Source: Gavia stellata (lineage: Eukaryota; Chordata; Aves; Gaviiformes; Gaviidae). From it: DNA of 64,000 nt. Numbering within the stretch: the first letter of the stretch is position 1; every line of letters starts with the position of its first letter. This document shows positions 25,991 to 38,400 of this stretch, in pieces. The notes beneath the pieces were generated by a model. The model was not told the origin of the DNA and did not search any database. It saw only the letters and a program-made list of their open reading frames with translations. The stretch is from contig NC_082600.1 of NCBI RefSeq assembly GCF_030936135.1, positions 5,580,001 to 5,644,000 of the forward strand. Direction: 5' to 3'. The position numbers and the translations under genes were made by a program.

Positions 25991-27619
25991 AGAACATTGT
26001 ATTAATTCCTAGTACAATGAGGTTTTACAGGATGCTGCCAAATACATGCTTAGACAGCATTTCCCTCTATGTTTTGAGATATTTGTATGGGTAAATATTG
26101 ATATATATTTTATATTTTGGTATATACATGCAATATCTCTTTGATTGGTACATGTATGTGTACCTGTGCTGATTAGTATTGTTTTTTAACAGTAATAATA
26201 GCATATAAAATACATATACAAATAAGTATAATTTTATATGTACAAATACATATGACTATGTAAACAAGGACTTCATTTGTATGGACGTGTGCATATGAAT
26301 AGATCGAGGTGTAGTGATCTCTGTAAAGACATCTGCCACCATCTGTAATGGAGGCTACTTTATGTAAGAGAAGTATAGATAGATAACCAAACAACTGTCT
26401 ATTGAAAAGGATGTATCTATAGCTATCCTTCTTGAAACGAAAAATACACAATGTTCTGTAACATCTACAGTGTTAATACATAACATATGGTGTCTGTTTC
26501 ACATGCTAATAGTGACTTTTTAATTTGAAGTCAGCCCCAATGAACCTAAATCCGTGCTGTCTCCAGGATTAATTATGAGTACTAGACTGTGATACCAAGC
26601 TTCTCTTCTTGATAAGCTTTATAAACCAGGTTTGCACACAGGATAAAATAGCTCCTGAGAGCTGCCATATTTAACCTACACAGGACCTGCTGGTACATCT
26701 TTTGAAGAAAGCAAGCAACTTGATAAGGTACTTGGTTCTATCATCAGGGCATGGGCACTACCAGAGTGAGAAACACAGTATTTATGGATGCTGACATTAA
26801 TTACTGAGCCCCAGATACCTATTTAGCATGACCCTTGGAAATGCTTTATTCAATATGCAAACGTTACTTGAAAAGCAGGGAGACAAGTCCAAATGGAGTG
26901 CAGCATCACGAGGTCCACAACTCCCGTGTTAACCAATATTCTTCTGCACCTGCATTGTTTCTCCTGCCCACAGCCTCATGTGTTTGGGAGCTCCTCCTGG
27001 TGATGCTTCTCTGGGCTGGGGTGGGGTGTGTGTGTGGAATCCTGAGGGACAGGAGAACACAAATGACCATGCGTGGGTTGGCCTGAAGGTCCATCTAGTA
27101 GAGATGCTTAGAGAAAAAACCATAAAAACAAGGCCAGACTTCCCCCTTAATCACCTGCAGCACTGAGCTTCCCGAGTCAGAGGCTGTATCTTTTTTGCTA
27201 AATAGCCCTGGCTGGTGCTCACTGCATGAATTTGCCTATAGCTTTCTCAACCTGTTTGTGCTTCAATTTCCACAGAGGCAAGGAGACTACACAGCCAGCG
27301 AGTGCTCTCAGTGGCCCAAGGTAATTTCATAGCAGTACAAAAGCCATTAGTGTCACTTTAAATAGGTTTAGGTGCAAAGATCAGAGCCTATGCTAAGCAC
27401 AGCTATAATGTTCTTCCTTGGAGAAAATGGCTTCTTGATGCCCATGAGGATCCTGTTGTGGTGAAGGCATTAGAGCTAGTTTTCTCTAAAATACATGTGC
27501 TTGGGTGCTCAGGTGGCTTCAAGTTCATCTTCTCTTCCTTGACAAATAGACCCGCTTAAAGAATTGAAATTTTCTTTCTTTTTCTGATTCTCTTTTATTA
27601 ACCTCAGGTTTTTAAATTA

Positions 27620-28210
27620 CTGAAAAATATATTTAAAGTGGTTTTCAAGGTCAGTGGAAAACTACATTTTTGAAGTGTCAGTAGAAAATAACCAACTGTC
27701 GAACCACAAAAACGGTGATATTTATTTTTGAACCTGCGAAACCGGTGATAAACCCAAGCTGTTTACATTAGTTTAAAATCTGTTTTCCTGGTTTCGGCCA
27801 GCCATGGCCCTTCTGCAGCTACTTTCCCTCCAGATAATTTGCCATTCCCACTGCAGCATAAATTCTCCTCCAGACAGTAATGCGGTGGCTGCCAGCCCCG
27901 CCACCAAAATGGCCCTGTCTCACAAGCTAAGTCGGATCAGCCTGAGACAGGATTTTCCTGACACAAACTGTCTGTTAGGGCTGCAGAACCGGAGGAGCGG
28001 GGTTTCCGGGGGTGGCATTCACATCTGTGGTTTGGTACGAAGCTATTGCCCCCGGCCAGTGCCTGATACCTGCAATCATCTTCCAGAGAGACAGGAAAAA
28101 TCATTTGTAATAATTAACAATCCCAGAAGAGTTTTCATGAGAACTGATGTGTTTATCTGTCATGCCCTGGCTAAATTCCAGCAAGGACTACATGACATCC
28201 TGCCTCCATA
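27620..28210. promoter_or_regulatory. Candidate distal element with duplicated GGTGATA motif and forkhead site
   Basis: A pair of related 20-bp motifs, GAACC-(5)-AACGGTGATA at 27701-27720 and GAACC-(5)-ACCGGTGATA at 27730-27750, is followed by a forkhead-type CTGTTTACATTAG (27760-27772). The second part (about 28060-28170) has GCAATCATC, AATCATTTGTAATAATTAAC and ATGTGTTTATCTGTC. It is repeat-free. AACCGGT resembles a grainyhead-type site. Function is inferred. Confidence 0.35.
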
Positions 28211-28214
28211 ATTG

Positions 28215-29580
28215 TATTTCATCCTCCTAAATTCTCCTTCAATCTCAATCAGGAAGGATAGTCTTTGTTATTCCTTGTCTAGCAGCTCTTGCACTGGGTT
28301 GCTGCATTCAGAAATAGCAGCTGAGCCAAAACAGTTTCAGCTACAAGTGATCAGTATTGCAAATTCTTCTGATTTTATGATGAGCCTTAGGATTTTTAGT
28401 ACTTTTCCTAAAGCCTCAGCTGTTGGAGTCATTATGAAGCACAAGGATCTCAGTTTTCATGTTTTTAAGTAAGTGGCTAGCCCTTGTAGTTGAAAACACG
28501 AGGCATGTTTACCCTAGAGGCTGAGAAGCCAGATGGTGGATAAAGAAAATGCAACAATTTTGGGGTTTAATCTCATGATTTTTTTAAGCCAATCTCATAA
28601 TTTTGGGGAGCTGGACTCACAGTTTGTGAAGTTTGCAGTTGGCAATACTGACTGATCATAATGTATCTCTTGTTTATCAAACAGGAGTGCCACAAAGCTT
28701 AATTAATTGCTGATTTAATTCATGTTTGCCAAAAGCTTTGAAATCCTTGGATTCATTGAGTTCCTTTTAGGACAAAATACAAGTTCCAATGTTAAATCTG
28801 CTCAGATCTGCTACTCTGGGAATCTTTCAGTAGCCAGCAGTTCAATTTAACTAATAAAATGCATTTCTGTAGTGTTCTCACTCTGGAAACTTTGAAGGCC
28901 CCATTCCCTGGAGGCAGAGTGATCATACATGACCACAAGATGAACAGTGTCTTCTGAGTCATGTTCACACCCAGTTTTGGGGGAATCACCCGCCAGCACC
29001 CAAGCAGGACAGGAACTCATGTAAGGGTCTTCCAGTGCCACTGGAGGCTAGGAGAAGCCATGCTGTTTTGAGCAGCCAGCTCTCATGCTGCCGAAGGTCT
29101 CCGTTGCCCGGAGAACTGGTCTGTTCTATCACGAATGCTGATGTGCAGCATCGCTGTATGGCACCGCACACAAATAAAGAAGATCAACCCACAAATGTGC
29201 CATAAAGAGCTTGACTCCAGGCTTTCACTTAGCATCATCCAAAGCAATGGCTCAAATTGTCCTTTTGTCTTATCCACCACTGGGCTGAAGCAAACATTAA
29301 GCATTTAGTAGAACTGGTACACTTGGTGGGATGGCTGCTCCGCAACGAGACACCACCTTCCTGCCATGTCATTGCAACCCAAATGCAGGCTGGGTAGCCA
29401 GATATTTATATGACACAAAGTTATTACTACTTTGAAAATATTTGCATAGAATAAGTAGCTCCTCCTAACCCTTCGCTAGACATCTTAGAAGAAAGGACAG
29501 GCTTTGCTCGGACTGGGCTTATTTCTTCCCAGGGCCATTCAGGCAGCTGTGGCACGGAAAATGGTGTGTCATGCAGTAAA
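28215..29580. other. Intergenic DNA, nothing recognised
   Basis: Unique-looking sequence without gene, RNA or clear repeat features. Confidence 0.5.
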
Positions 29581-29589
29581 ATAAGATGC

Positions 29590-30210
29590 TTCATGCTAGG
29601 CCTGGTGAGAATGTCTTTTAAGCCAAAATAATGCTGGGTCTTATTTACTTGACAGCTCAGACGTTAATTTAAGACAGGCACAAATGAATCACCAGCCATG
29701 TTACAGTTGCCTTGTTGGAATCCCTCTGCTATAATCTCATAGTTTTTTCACCTAATTAATTTCCCCTTTCCTTGCACCAGTGTTTCATGAGTGTATCTTG
29801 TTTGGAGGAGATTAAGAGTCACACACTTCATTAGTAAGGTGTAAATTATCAGAGAGACCCTCTCCATCCACCTGCTTAATTGGGTTAATGAAGCGTCTCT
29901 GTGGGCCCTGGTAAGACAGCACTGCTCTCTGCTCCCTGCAGGCATTACCAGGGCTGTTTGGAAAATAGATGGAGACCTTAAAGTTCCCACCTATGTGCTT
30001 TTTGAGAGTAGCAGGCATTTAATTTAAAAAAAAAAGGAAGGAAAAAAGCTAGAGTTGACACAAATTGCAAGATAAAACATTCCTGTCTGTAAAATTACAG
30101 TCATAAATATCATTCAAATCAGTCTGTATCAGAACTTTCTTATGGCTAATTCCTAATTAATACTAACTCCTAATTTTTTCACTACCTGAAACACCCAGAT
30201 TGCATTAATA
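29590..30210. promoter_or_regulatory. Candidate long-range enhancer rich in TTAATT sites
   Basis: Includes ACGTTAATTTAAGAC, CACCTAATTAATTTCCCC, GGAGATTAAGAG, TTCATTAGTAAGG, GCTTAATTGGGTTAATGAAG, and further on CTAATTCCTAATTAATACTAACTCC. It is repeat-free over 600 bases apart from an A-rich patch at 30025-30045. It lies about 17 kb 3' of OTX2. Homeodomain-site density is among the highest in the 3' flank. Inferred enhancer. Confidence 0.4.
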
Positions 30211-30219
30211 TAACACACA

Positions 30220-32880
30220 CAGAAATGCCATTAAGGTTCAGTTCAATGGTTAAACTGGTATGGAGGCCACAGCAATGCAAAGGTAAAAATGGGACATGTG
30301 TTCATTCTCCAGTCATGTGATGTGGGGTGCAGAGAGTTCTGGGCAGTGCTGCCAGAGGGATGGGTGCCCCTCGTTCCTGCTAAAGCTGATTCCACGTGGA
30401 AACCAGGTCTCTTTATCTCTGCACATCCCTGTCTTGCCTCTGCTTGGGTTTTGGAGACTATTCTTGCAATGGAGAGTGATAAAACTCATATCAGGCGCAT
30501 ACATTACAGCACATCCCCTGAACAGGAAATTTTAAGTTGATATTAGAGATTATTTGCACTGCAACTCTCAGCTCGGAAAGTCACGCTCTTCCGATCTGGT
30601 ACAGAAATACAGCATGATGACTCACGAGCGCTGAGCACATTGGGGCGTGCAGTGTTGTCGCTTGTGGGGTGAGATGGGCTCAGCACTGCTGAAAACTGAA
30701 GCTGATGCCAATCGAGGTCAAAGCATCATGAATGCTGAAGCTGTTTAAATGTACTTGCAGGCTCTTTCTCATGAGCAAGTCACTGAACTCAGACTCGTGC
30801 AGCCAGAAACAAATCCATCAGCTGACCCGAGCCTCAACCGAATGGACAATTTGTGCACAGAAAATGAGGAGAAAGTCTGTGGGCAAATTATTTGTCACAA
30901 ATTATTCATCCAGCTCTACCTGACAGAGCAGCGTTCTGCGTTTGATCTCTGTGAGCGACTGTCGTGGGAATCAAAGGGAGTTTTGTCAGGGGATTAAGTG
31001 CAGAAGATGTCGTCGAGAACTACATTAAAGATAAGAAATCCAGAGTGTGGCCCAAAGTGCCTAATCCCAGCACAACTAGTGAATTATTAAGTTGGTCATT
31101 TGACAGAAGGAGGAAAAAAAAATCCAACTGTTTTTGAGACTGCCTAAAAAGAGGTTTCTATTAAAATACAGCAGTTGCATAATGAGAAAGCAACGTGCGG
31201 TTCCAGCATGAGAGCTGGGCTCTTGCGCCGGTCACTGCAGCTATGGAGTGATGGCAGAAAAACAGCAGCTTCCAAGGGCTGCCCCTTTTCCCAGGTGTAG
31301 GACTTTGAACCGCCAGCACAAACCGATCCCACAGAAGGTCCATCCTGCCTAATGTCTGCATGCCTTGTTGGTAAAACAGGGATGATGAGATTTCCCTTTC
31401 TGCCAGGAGCACATAACTGTTTTGTAACTTCTCTGCTTGTGCCATGCTGCCCGAAGCAGTTGGAGCTGGTATAGCAATATACATAATCAAAATGCTATTG
31501 GGAAACCAAAAGAGACATAGCATGGTGCAACCCATGTCAGCCTCCATGGTGGCTTGGAGAGTTAGGAAGGAGGTGTTTGGAAGCAGCCTTGGGAACACCC
31601 TGCTGGGTCGGCTGCTGCGGCAGTGTCACTGGAAATCAGTCGCTTAATTAAAAACTGCTTCTCAAGTTCCCAAAATGTGATCTCCTGTCTTCTTCCTACC
31701 TAGCACAGGACAAAAGAAATGTGATGGGTGCCACCATTCAGTGTGAGTCATGGCAAGCACAGGATAATGACAGCCAGGAGAACATTCAGCAATTAGAGAA
31801 GAAAGCAAACAGGCAGGTCTCAGACCACTGGAAATGCTGGATTTCTAGACAAAGAGCCTCCTACAAGCATGGGAGCATCTGCATAGGCAGCTGACCATGG
31901 GATGAATACGAGAAAATAGAAATCTTAACAGTCTCATGGGGAAAAGGGAAGAGGAGTGAGTGAAACATCATCTCCAAGGAATCCTGCCGGGGATTCTGGA
32001 GAGCTGATAAAGGTATTTGATGAGCTGCGGGAACTCCAGCAGAATGAGATACCACTTGTTACACGGAATCAAAAGGAGGGGAGGCAAAAGATACTGGCAT
32101 TACAGAGGCATCATAACGTGGCCTTGAAGACACTACCGAGTCCCTAATTATGGACAGGCTCACCTGTGAGATGTGGCCGGGGCATGGGACAGGGTGCCGA
32201 GCAGCAGAACCAACCCCAAAGCGATGACTCCAGTTAGGAAGGGCAGCATCAGGGTCCCATGTATGACACAGAAAGCAGAAAGCAAAAATGCTCCACAGGA
32301 GTGATGGGGAACAGAGTGACTTAACGCCTCAATGCCACCACTACTGGGAAATGTGAACTGAGGACACAGTGAAGAGGCAAACGTCTATGAGGCACACTGC
32401 CATTCCAACGTGCAACAAACATTGAGACCATCTCTGCTGTCCTTGGGCCAGCGTGGTGCAGTGGGACACCATGAAGGATCATTAGGACATGTTTGCTGTG
32501 GAAGAGGGGTGGATCCAAGAGGACAATGCCTAGCTGCAGCAGCTGCCAAAGGTGTTGGCTGGAGGTCGAGGCCCACGAATGTCCCTGCTAGAGGACACAC
32601 TATGGGACTGCTCAAAGGGGCTTCAGAGCTTCACAAAACAGAACAGAGCAAAAGCCCGTCTGGTCCTATCACTGCATACAACTGGCTGTTAGTTATAACC
32701 CTATCCTCCAAATCAAGCCAGTGATCAACTTTAAGCAATCCATGTTTCTGGAAGATGTATTTCTGTGTTTTGGACACAAAGCAGGAGAGAGCAGTGCTCA
32801 AGGGAGCTGGGGCAAATGATCCCTTGCTCTGCTGGAGGTCTGGGCTCATGCAGGAGGTGACATCAATCCCTCAGGCTCCC
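30220..32880. other. Intergenic DNA with a possible adapter-like stretch
   Basis: No gene recognised. GGGGATTAAGTG near 30990 carries another GGATTA core. At 30583-30597 there is a 15-nt identity to the 3' end of a common sequencing adapter (see findings). Confidence 0.5.
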
Positions 32881-32885
32881 TTTTG

Positions 32886-33130
32886 GTCACAGACACAAGC
32901 TGCAACAAGGGAGAGATAGGAAAAAACTCTCCTCCATGCAAGCAGTTAAGCCCTGGGACAGGGACCAGAGAAGCTGAGAGGAATCTCCATCCTTGGAGAT
33001 ATTAAAAATTTGACCGAAGCAATATGATTCAACTTTGAAGTTAGCTCCGCTTTGAGCAGGATCTAGGACTGGAGACCTTCAGAGGTCCCTTCGAACTTGA
33101 ATTGTTCTATGACTTTTCCGTTCTATGACT
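32886..33130 (+). mobile_element. CR1 LINE 3' end (plus orientation), diverged
   Basis: Follows the CR1 3' order on the plus strand: CTGCAACAAGGGAGAGATAGG, a GGGACAGGGACCAGAGAAGC segment, CCTTGGAGATATTAAAA, TTTGAGCAGGATCTAGGACTGGAGACC, AGAGGTCCCTTCGAAC, and finally two copies of GTTCTATGACT, the terminal repeat. It is 5'-truncated like nearly all CR1 copies. Confidence 0.8.
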
Positions 33131-33984
33131 ATCCAGTTTATACAGAATATTGTTTAACAAGATGCAGCCAACGTGAATTTGACAAAAACAAATCTACCCA
33201 GAGCAGGGAGCAACTGCAACATGCTGGGCTGCTCCATCACAGGGGAGAGCTTACTGCCTCTCACGTACTCTCTACGCCCTTCCCTGGATATTCCCGTCCC
33301 CTCAGAGTTCTGCTGGCACAGCTCCACGTGCAATTGGTCTCTAAGATATCAGAGTCACCCAGGCTACTAAAATGCTTCCATTAAAAAGATGTGCATGTGG
33401 AGGGGGCACACAGCAGCCAGAGGAGCATGTGTGACTGCTGCCGACAGCTGCCAATCTGTGAAAACACATGTGGGAGACACTGAAAAGGGGGAGGTGGGGA
33501 AGGATGTCGTGACCCTGTTTGTCGAAGCAAAGCGATGAACAGATCTGCTGAAAGGTGAACCAGCTTGGGTTTGTTTGCTGACACCTCGCTGCTTGGATAC
33601 TCAAACCTTGCAATCCTCTGCCACCCTTTGGCAATAGCACAGTCGTGTCTGCCTTGCATCCCTCTCCTTTATCTTTTTTTTGTAATTCAGCTGACAAGAA
33701 ACACTTCCAAAACAATGGCACACTCGTGCCTGTCATCATTGAAAGCAAATGATTTACAAGTAAGCTCAACTTCCCACCACTTTAGGGTGAGGGTCTGTAA
33801 ATCATCACTCTGTATACGAAGATTTGCTTTGGTGAAAGGTCTGGTGTAGCGTGTATCCTGCTTGGGTTCAAATAACTGGGGAGGACTGAACCACTGTCCT
33901 TGCCTCTCTTCTGATTTGCACTGCTTCAAAATCTATCAGCTGCTATTGCCATGCTTGGGTCAGGAATATGGGGTATCAGAGAAG

Positions 33985-34415
33985 TCACAGAATGACAGAA
34001 TCGCAGAATGATAGGGGTTGAAAGGGACCTCTGGAGATCATCTAGTCCAACCCCCCCACCAGAGCAGGTTCACCTAGAGCAGATTGCACAGGAATGTATC
34101 CAGGCGAGTTTTTAATATCTCCAGAGAAGGAGACTCCACAACCTCTCTGGGCAGCCTGTTCCAGTGCTCTGCCACCCTCAAAGTAAAGAAGTTCCTCCTC
34201 ATGTTTAAATGGAACTTCCCATGACCAAGTTTGTGCCCATTACCTCTCATCTGTCACTGGGCACCACTGAAAAAAAGACTGGTCCCATCCTCCTGGCACC
34301 CACCCCTTAAGTATTTATAAGTATTAATAAGATGCCCCCCTCAGTCTTCTCTTCTCCAGACTAAAAAAACCCAAGTCCCTCAGCCTTCCCTCATAAGTCC
34401 CTTTCTTACAACACT
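33985..34415 (-). mobile_element. CR1 LINE 3' end (minus orientation)
   Basis: Begins with CAGAATGACAGAATCGCAGAATGATAG, the reverse complement of the CR1 terminal repeat, then GGGACCTCTGGAGATCATC, TAGTCCAACCC, CTCTGGGCAGCCTGTTCCAG, AAGTAAAGAAGTTCCTCCTC and GTCTTCTCTTCTCCAGACTA. Classic avian CR1 3' UTR and ORF2 tail in reverse orientation. Confidence 0.9.
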
Positions 34416-34466
34416 GAACAAGGAACTAAAATGGAAAATGACACCTAAAAGACCTTTAGATCTCTT

Positions 34467-34743
34467 TCATAGAATCATAGAATCGTTTCGGTTGGAAAAG
34501 ACCTTTAAGATCATCAAGTCCAACCATTAACCTAACACTGCCAAGTCCACCACTAAATCATGTCCCGCAGTGCCTCATCCACACGTCTTTTAAATACCTC
34601 CAGGGATGGTGACTCCACCACCTCCCCGGGCAGACTGTTCCAGTGTCTGACAACCCTTTCAGTGAAGAAATTTTTCCTAATATCCAATCTAAACCTCCCC
34701 TGGTGCGACTTGTGGCAGTTTCCTCTTGTCCTATCGCTTTCCA
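34467..34743 (-). mobile_element. CR1 LINE 3' end (minus orientation), second subfamily
   Basis: Starts TCATAGAATCATAGAATCG, then GGTTGGAAAAGACCTTTAAG, ATCATCAAGTCCAACC, CGGGCAGACTGTTCCAGTG and GTGAAGAAATTTTTCCTAAT. It closely resembles the copy at 37779 but stops after TCCTATCGCTTTCC. It sits about 50 bases from another CR1 in the same orientation. Confidence 0.9.
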
Positions 34744-37700
34744 GCCCTCTGATTTTTCCTTATGGATGAAAAGAAACCAGTTTGTGTTTCTCTCTCTGCA
34801 TCCTGTCCTGATGACAGCTGAAAGAGGCTTCCAGCCATCTCGGGTAGCGGAGCACGCACTGGCCGCATCAGCTGGGATGCAATCAGCAAGAAGAGATGTG
34901 CTGTAAACAGCAGCAGTCTGCGTGGATTTTGTGTTTTAACGGGTTCAAGAATCAGTGTTAGCATATGCTAACCACTCTTTGCAGGGTGATCATTATGCAA
35001 ATGCTTACAGTAAACAGGTAGGAAATTAGATCTAATCAGGACAACCCCCTCCCTCCCCTCTCCTGACACAGGAAAGTTGACTTGATAGCATTGCTCTCAG
35101 TCCAAACCAAGAGAAGGCTGAATTCCAGCCTGAAACCTCAGTTTTTCATTTCTTCTTTTGTTTTCACGTGTTTGGTTTCTTGCATAAGTCACTGGAAACC
35201 TAAGGGCAGCCTTGTGATTGCTTTAATTTTAAAGCTCCCAGAACAGGCTGCTATGGCTGGGTCTGGAATTAACACCACTTGTGGATTTCTGTGATTTGAA
35301 GGCAAATAAAAAATCTGCACATCGTGCCTGATCTCCATGAGTAATTTGACTGTGTATAATATCTAATAACTGTCTTTTAAACTGCAGAGTGAGTAAAGAG
35401 GCTGATGTTAATACTGATGGGGACAGTTACAGTCACAGATTCCCAGTATAAACCCACGAGCATCACTGGATTCTTTGATTATCAGGAGACCTACACGTCT
35501 TCAGTGCTGCCAGGGGGGTCACACAGCTGATTTCTGTCTCACACTCCCTCTCCCCATGCAGCTCAGCCCATCTCTTGCATTCGCAACACCTCAACTCCTC
35601 TGTGCCCAAGTGCCAGACACAACTGGTTGATTTGCCCTGTGTTCCATCGAGGGGCTGTGTCTGACACAGGATCGCCAACCTCGTGGCTGATCTCATCCTA
35701 CATATGACCGTGTGTGGTGTCACCTAGATGGGTTGGGTGAATGCCCCTTGTTTGACCCTGCTGCCTTGTCCCCAACCCAGCAAGCACGACGCCCGTGGCC
35801 AAAGTCTCTTCAGGCTTCCCTGCCAGGCACCTTATCATCCTGACACGGAAATTGCTCACAAACATAGCACAGACAGAGCTAATCCTCAGACCTACGCAGA
35901 CTGCAAAGCAAATTGCTTCTGCCCCTACCATCAGTGGCCCTCCAGGCCCTGCCAGCAGTAAGCACTGCCCTTGTCCCTGGGTACTCTCTGCTTGTCTCCT
36001 TCCCAACTGGGCTAAGGATACCCTCTACAAGGCTCAGCTCCTAGGTTTAGAAAATCTCAGCCTCCCAGATGTCTTAGAAAGGACCAGACATCTTCTTGCA
36101 GCAAATATTAAAGGCTCTGGCCAAGTAATAACAACTGTTTGCTGCAGTATCTATGCAAAGGTTGAGGCAATTATGGCATTGCAGGCAGAAGCATAAAAGC
36201 CACTTAGATGGCTCCTCAGCCATGATGGCCTTCCTGCATCGTATATAGGCCCCAGGACATATGTGTGAGAAATGGGTGCTGCAGCGTCACCCTGGCAAGG
36301 AGGGACTTGCATGTCACTTGGCACCCCAGGGTGCTACTCAATGCTCTTTTTGCCTTTGATTATTGCAGTCTGACCTGATGGTATGGCAGTGCGGGGAGCC
36401 TCAACTGACCCTCACTGGCCAGTGATGCCATCAAAGTAAAAAATGAAATGCCAGAGACTGGGATTTTCCCTGGGAAATTATACATATAGGCACTATTTTA
36501 ATGTGGTTGCATCAATACAAGTAATTAAATACATGTAGTGAGGCTCTAATTTTGGTCTCAGCTATACAGGGACCAGTGTAATGCCACAGGGTGACCTCTG
36601 CATCTGCACAGTTGTTCCCACCAAACTCCAAATAGCTCCAGCATGCTGTTTGTTACTAATTTTCAGTCAACCCGCCACCATCCCTTGCAATGTCACAGAC
36701 TTTCAGCAGACCTGGATGATCCATTCCACCATTGGCACCCCACAAAGTGCTGAAGGTACGCCCCCCCCAAAACACAGGGAAAGAGACTCAGACCTCTCTG
36801 CAGTGACCCCTTCTGCAGCCACCTCTCTCCCCGTTGATATGGGAGACCATGAGTCAGAAGCGAGCTTTGGCAGCCTTTAGCAGTTTAGTTCACCCCTGGC
36901 AGTACCTGCTAAAGGAGGCGGATAGTTTGCACACCTGGAGAGGTTGGCACTGTGTCCCCTGTCCCCATGGCAGGGAGGCAGTGGGAGAGAGAGCGGCCAA
37001 AGGAAAAAAGAAAGAGCAGTGATGCAGCAGGGCTGAGCCAAACTGCTTCAGGAAATTCTTGCAAGACGTTTCTCAACACCAGGTCACCTCAGGCTAGCAG
37101 TGGGAGACTGCCCTTGTTCCACTGCAGACGGTCACTTCCATGCACGTGGGAAAGGCCAGACACCGAGAGCATGCCATGCTTCTGCCACACTTGTCTTGGA
37201 TGTGCCATCAGCCTGGAGGTCCTACAGCCTGGAGGTCCTACGATAATACAAATCTCAGCAGCACAGGCTACCTGTACCACTGGTACCCTGATCTCTGGTG
37301 CCCATCTCTCAGCTCTCTGCTAAACCATCTGTGTTTGATTTGCTATGTCCAAAGATGGTCTAGAAGCAAATTTTCCTAGGAAACATCTGGTGAATACTCC
37401 ATCCTCTAAAAAGTCCTACACATAGCCCTGAAACAGCAGAGTAGCCTGGATGGTTTCAGTAAGGGATGTGCCATACCGTATTTTAAGTAATTATGGACAG
37501 GAGTAAACACCTACTGCATATCTTTTAGAAAGGCAGTCAGTTATTTGACTGTAATACTTCAAAAATCCTGCGTATCTTCCATGTCCTAAGGCAGTTTGTT
37601 TCAGCTGATAACTTTTATTTGCCTCTGATGTCCAGTTTGGATTAATCTTGTTTTAACCTGTCAACCTGGGTACTGTTACCAGATGGATAAACACGCGTTT

Positions 37701-37778
37701 TTTGTCTTTCATGTAATACTCTCCACTCACTGAATATACTTACATCATCTCAACCTTCTCTTGGATAACTCCATACAT
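34744..37778. other. Intergenic DNA between CR1 copies, no gene recognised
   Basis: No recognisable exon or RNA. A 16-bp direct duplication, GCCTGGAGGTCCTACA type, is at 37210-37241. Open frames of 80-140 codons have no domain. Confidence 0.5.
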
Positions 37779-38400
37779 TCATAGAATCACAGAATCTTTT
37801 AGGTTGGAAAAGACCTTTAAGATCATCGAGTCCAACCATTAACCTAACACTGCCAAGTCCACCACTAAACCATGTCCCTAAGTGCCTCATCCACACTTCT
37901 TTTAAACACCTCCAGGAATGGTGGCTCAACCACCTCCCTGGGCAGCCTGTTCCAATGCCTGACAACCCTTTCGGTGAAGAAGTTTTTCCTAATATCCAAT
38001 CTAAACCTTCCCTGGTGCAACTTGTGGCCATTTCCTCTTGTCCTATCACTTGTCACTTGGGGGAAGAGACCAGCTCCCACGTCTCTACAACCTCCTTCCA
38101 AGTAGTTGTAGAGAGCAATAAGGTCTCCCCTCAGCTTCCTCTTTTCCAGGTTAAACAACCCCAGTTCTCTCAAACTCATAAAGCTTGTGCTCCAAAGCCC
38201 TCACCAGCCTTGTTGCCCTTCTCTGGACACGCTCCAGCACCTCAATGTCCTTCTTGTAGTGAGGGGCCCAAAACTGAACACAGGATTCAAGGTGCAGCCT
38301 CATCAGTGCTGAGTACAGGGGACGATCACTTCCCTACTCCTGCTGCCACACTGTTTCTAATACAGGCCAGGATGCCAGGCTGATACAAACCAGGATTGAC
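37779..38400 (-). mobile_element. CR1 LINE 3' end with readable ORF2 C-terminus (minus orientation)
   Basis: Starts TCATAGAATCACAGAATC and is the least degraded CR1 in the window. On the minus strand, 38179-37865 is an uninterrupted 104-codon frame with [35 protein letters not shown] and [13 protein letters not shown], the C-terminal tail of the CR1 ORF2 protein. The element lacks endonuclease and catalytic RT parts, so it is not autonomous. The frame is often mis-annotated as a host gene. Confidence 0.92.

Noticed and set aside
37865..38179. Host gene encoding a 104-residue protein
   Set aside because: The sequence is the CR1 ORF2 C-terminal tail inside a CR1 3' fragment.
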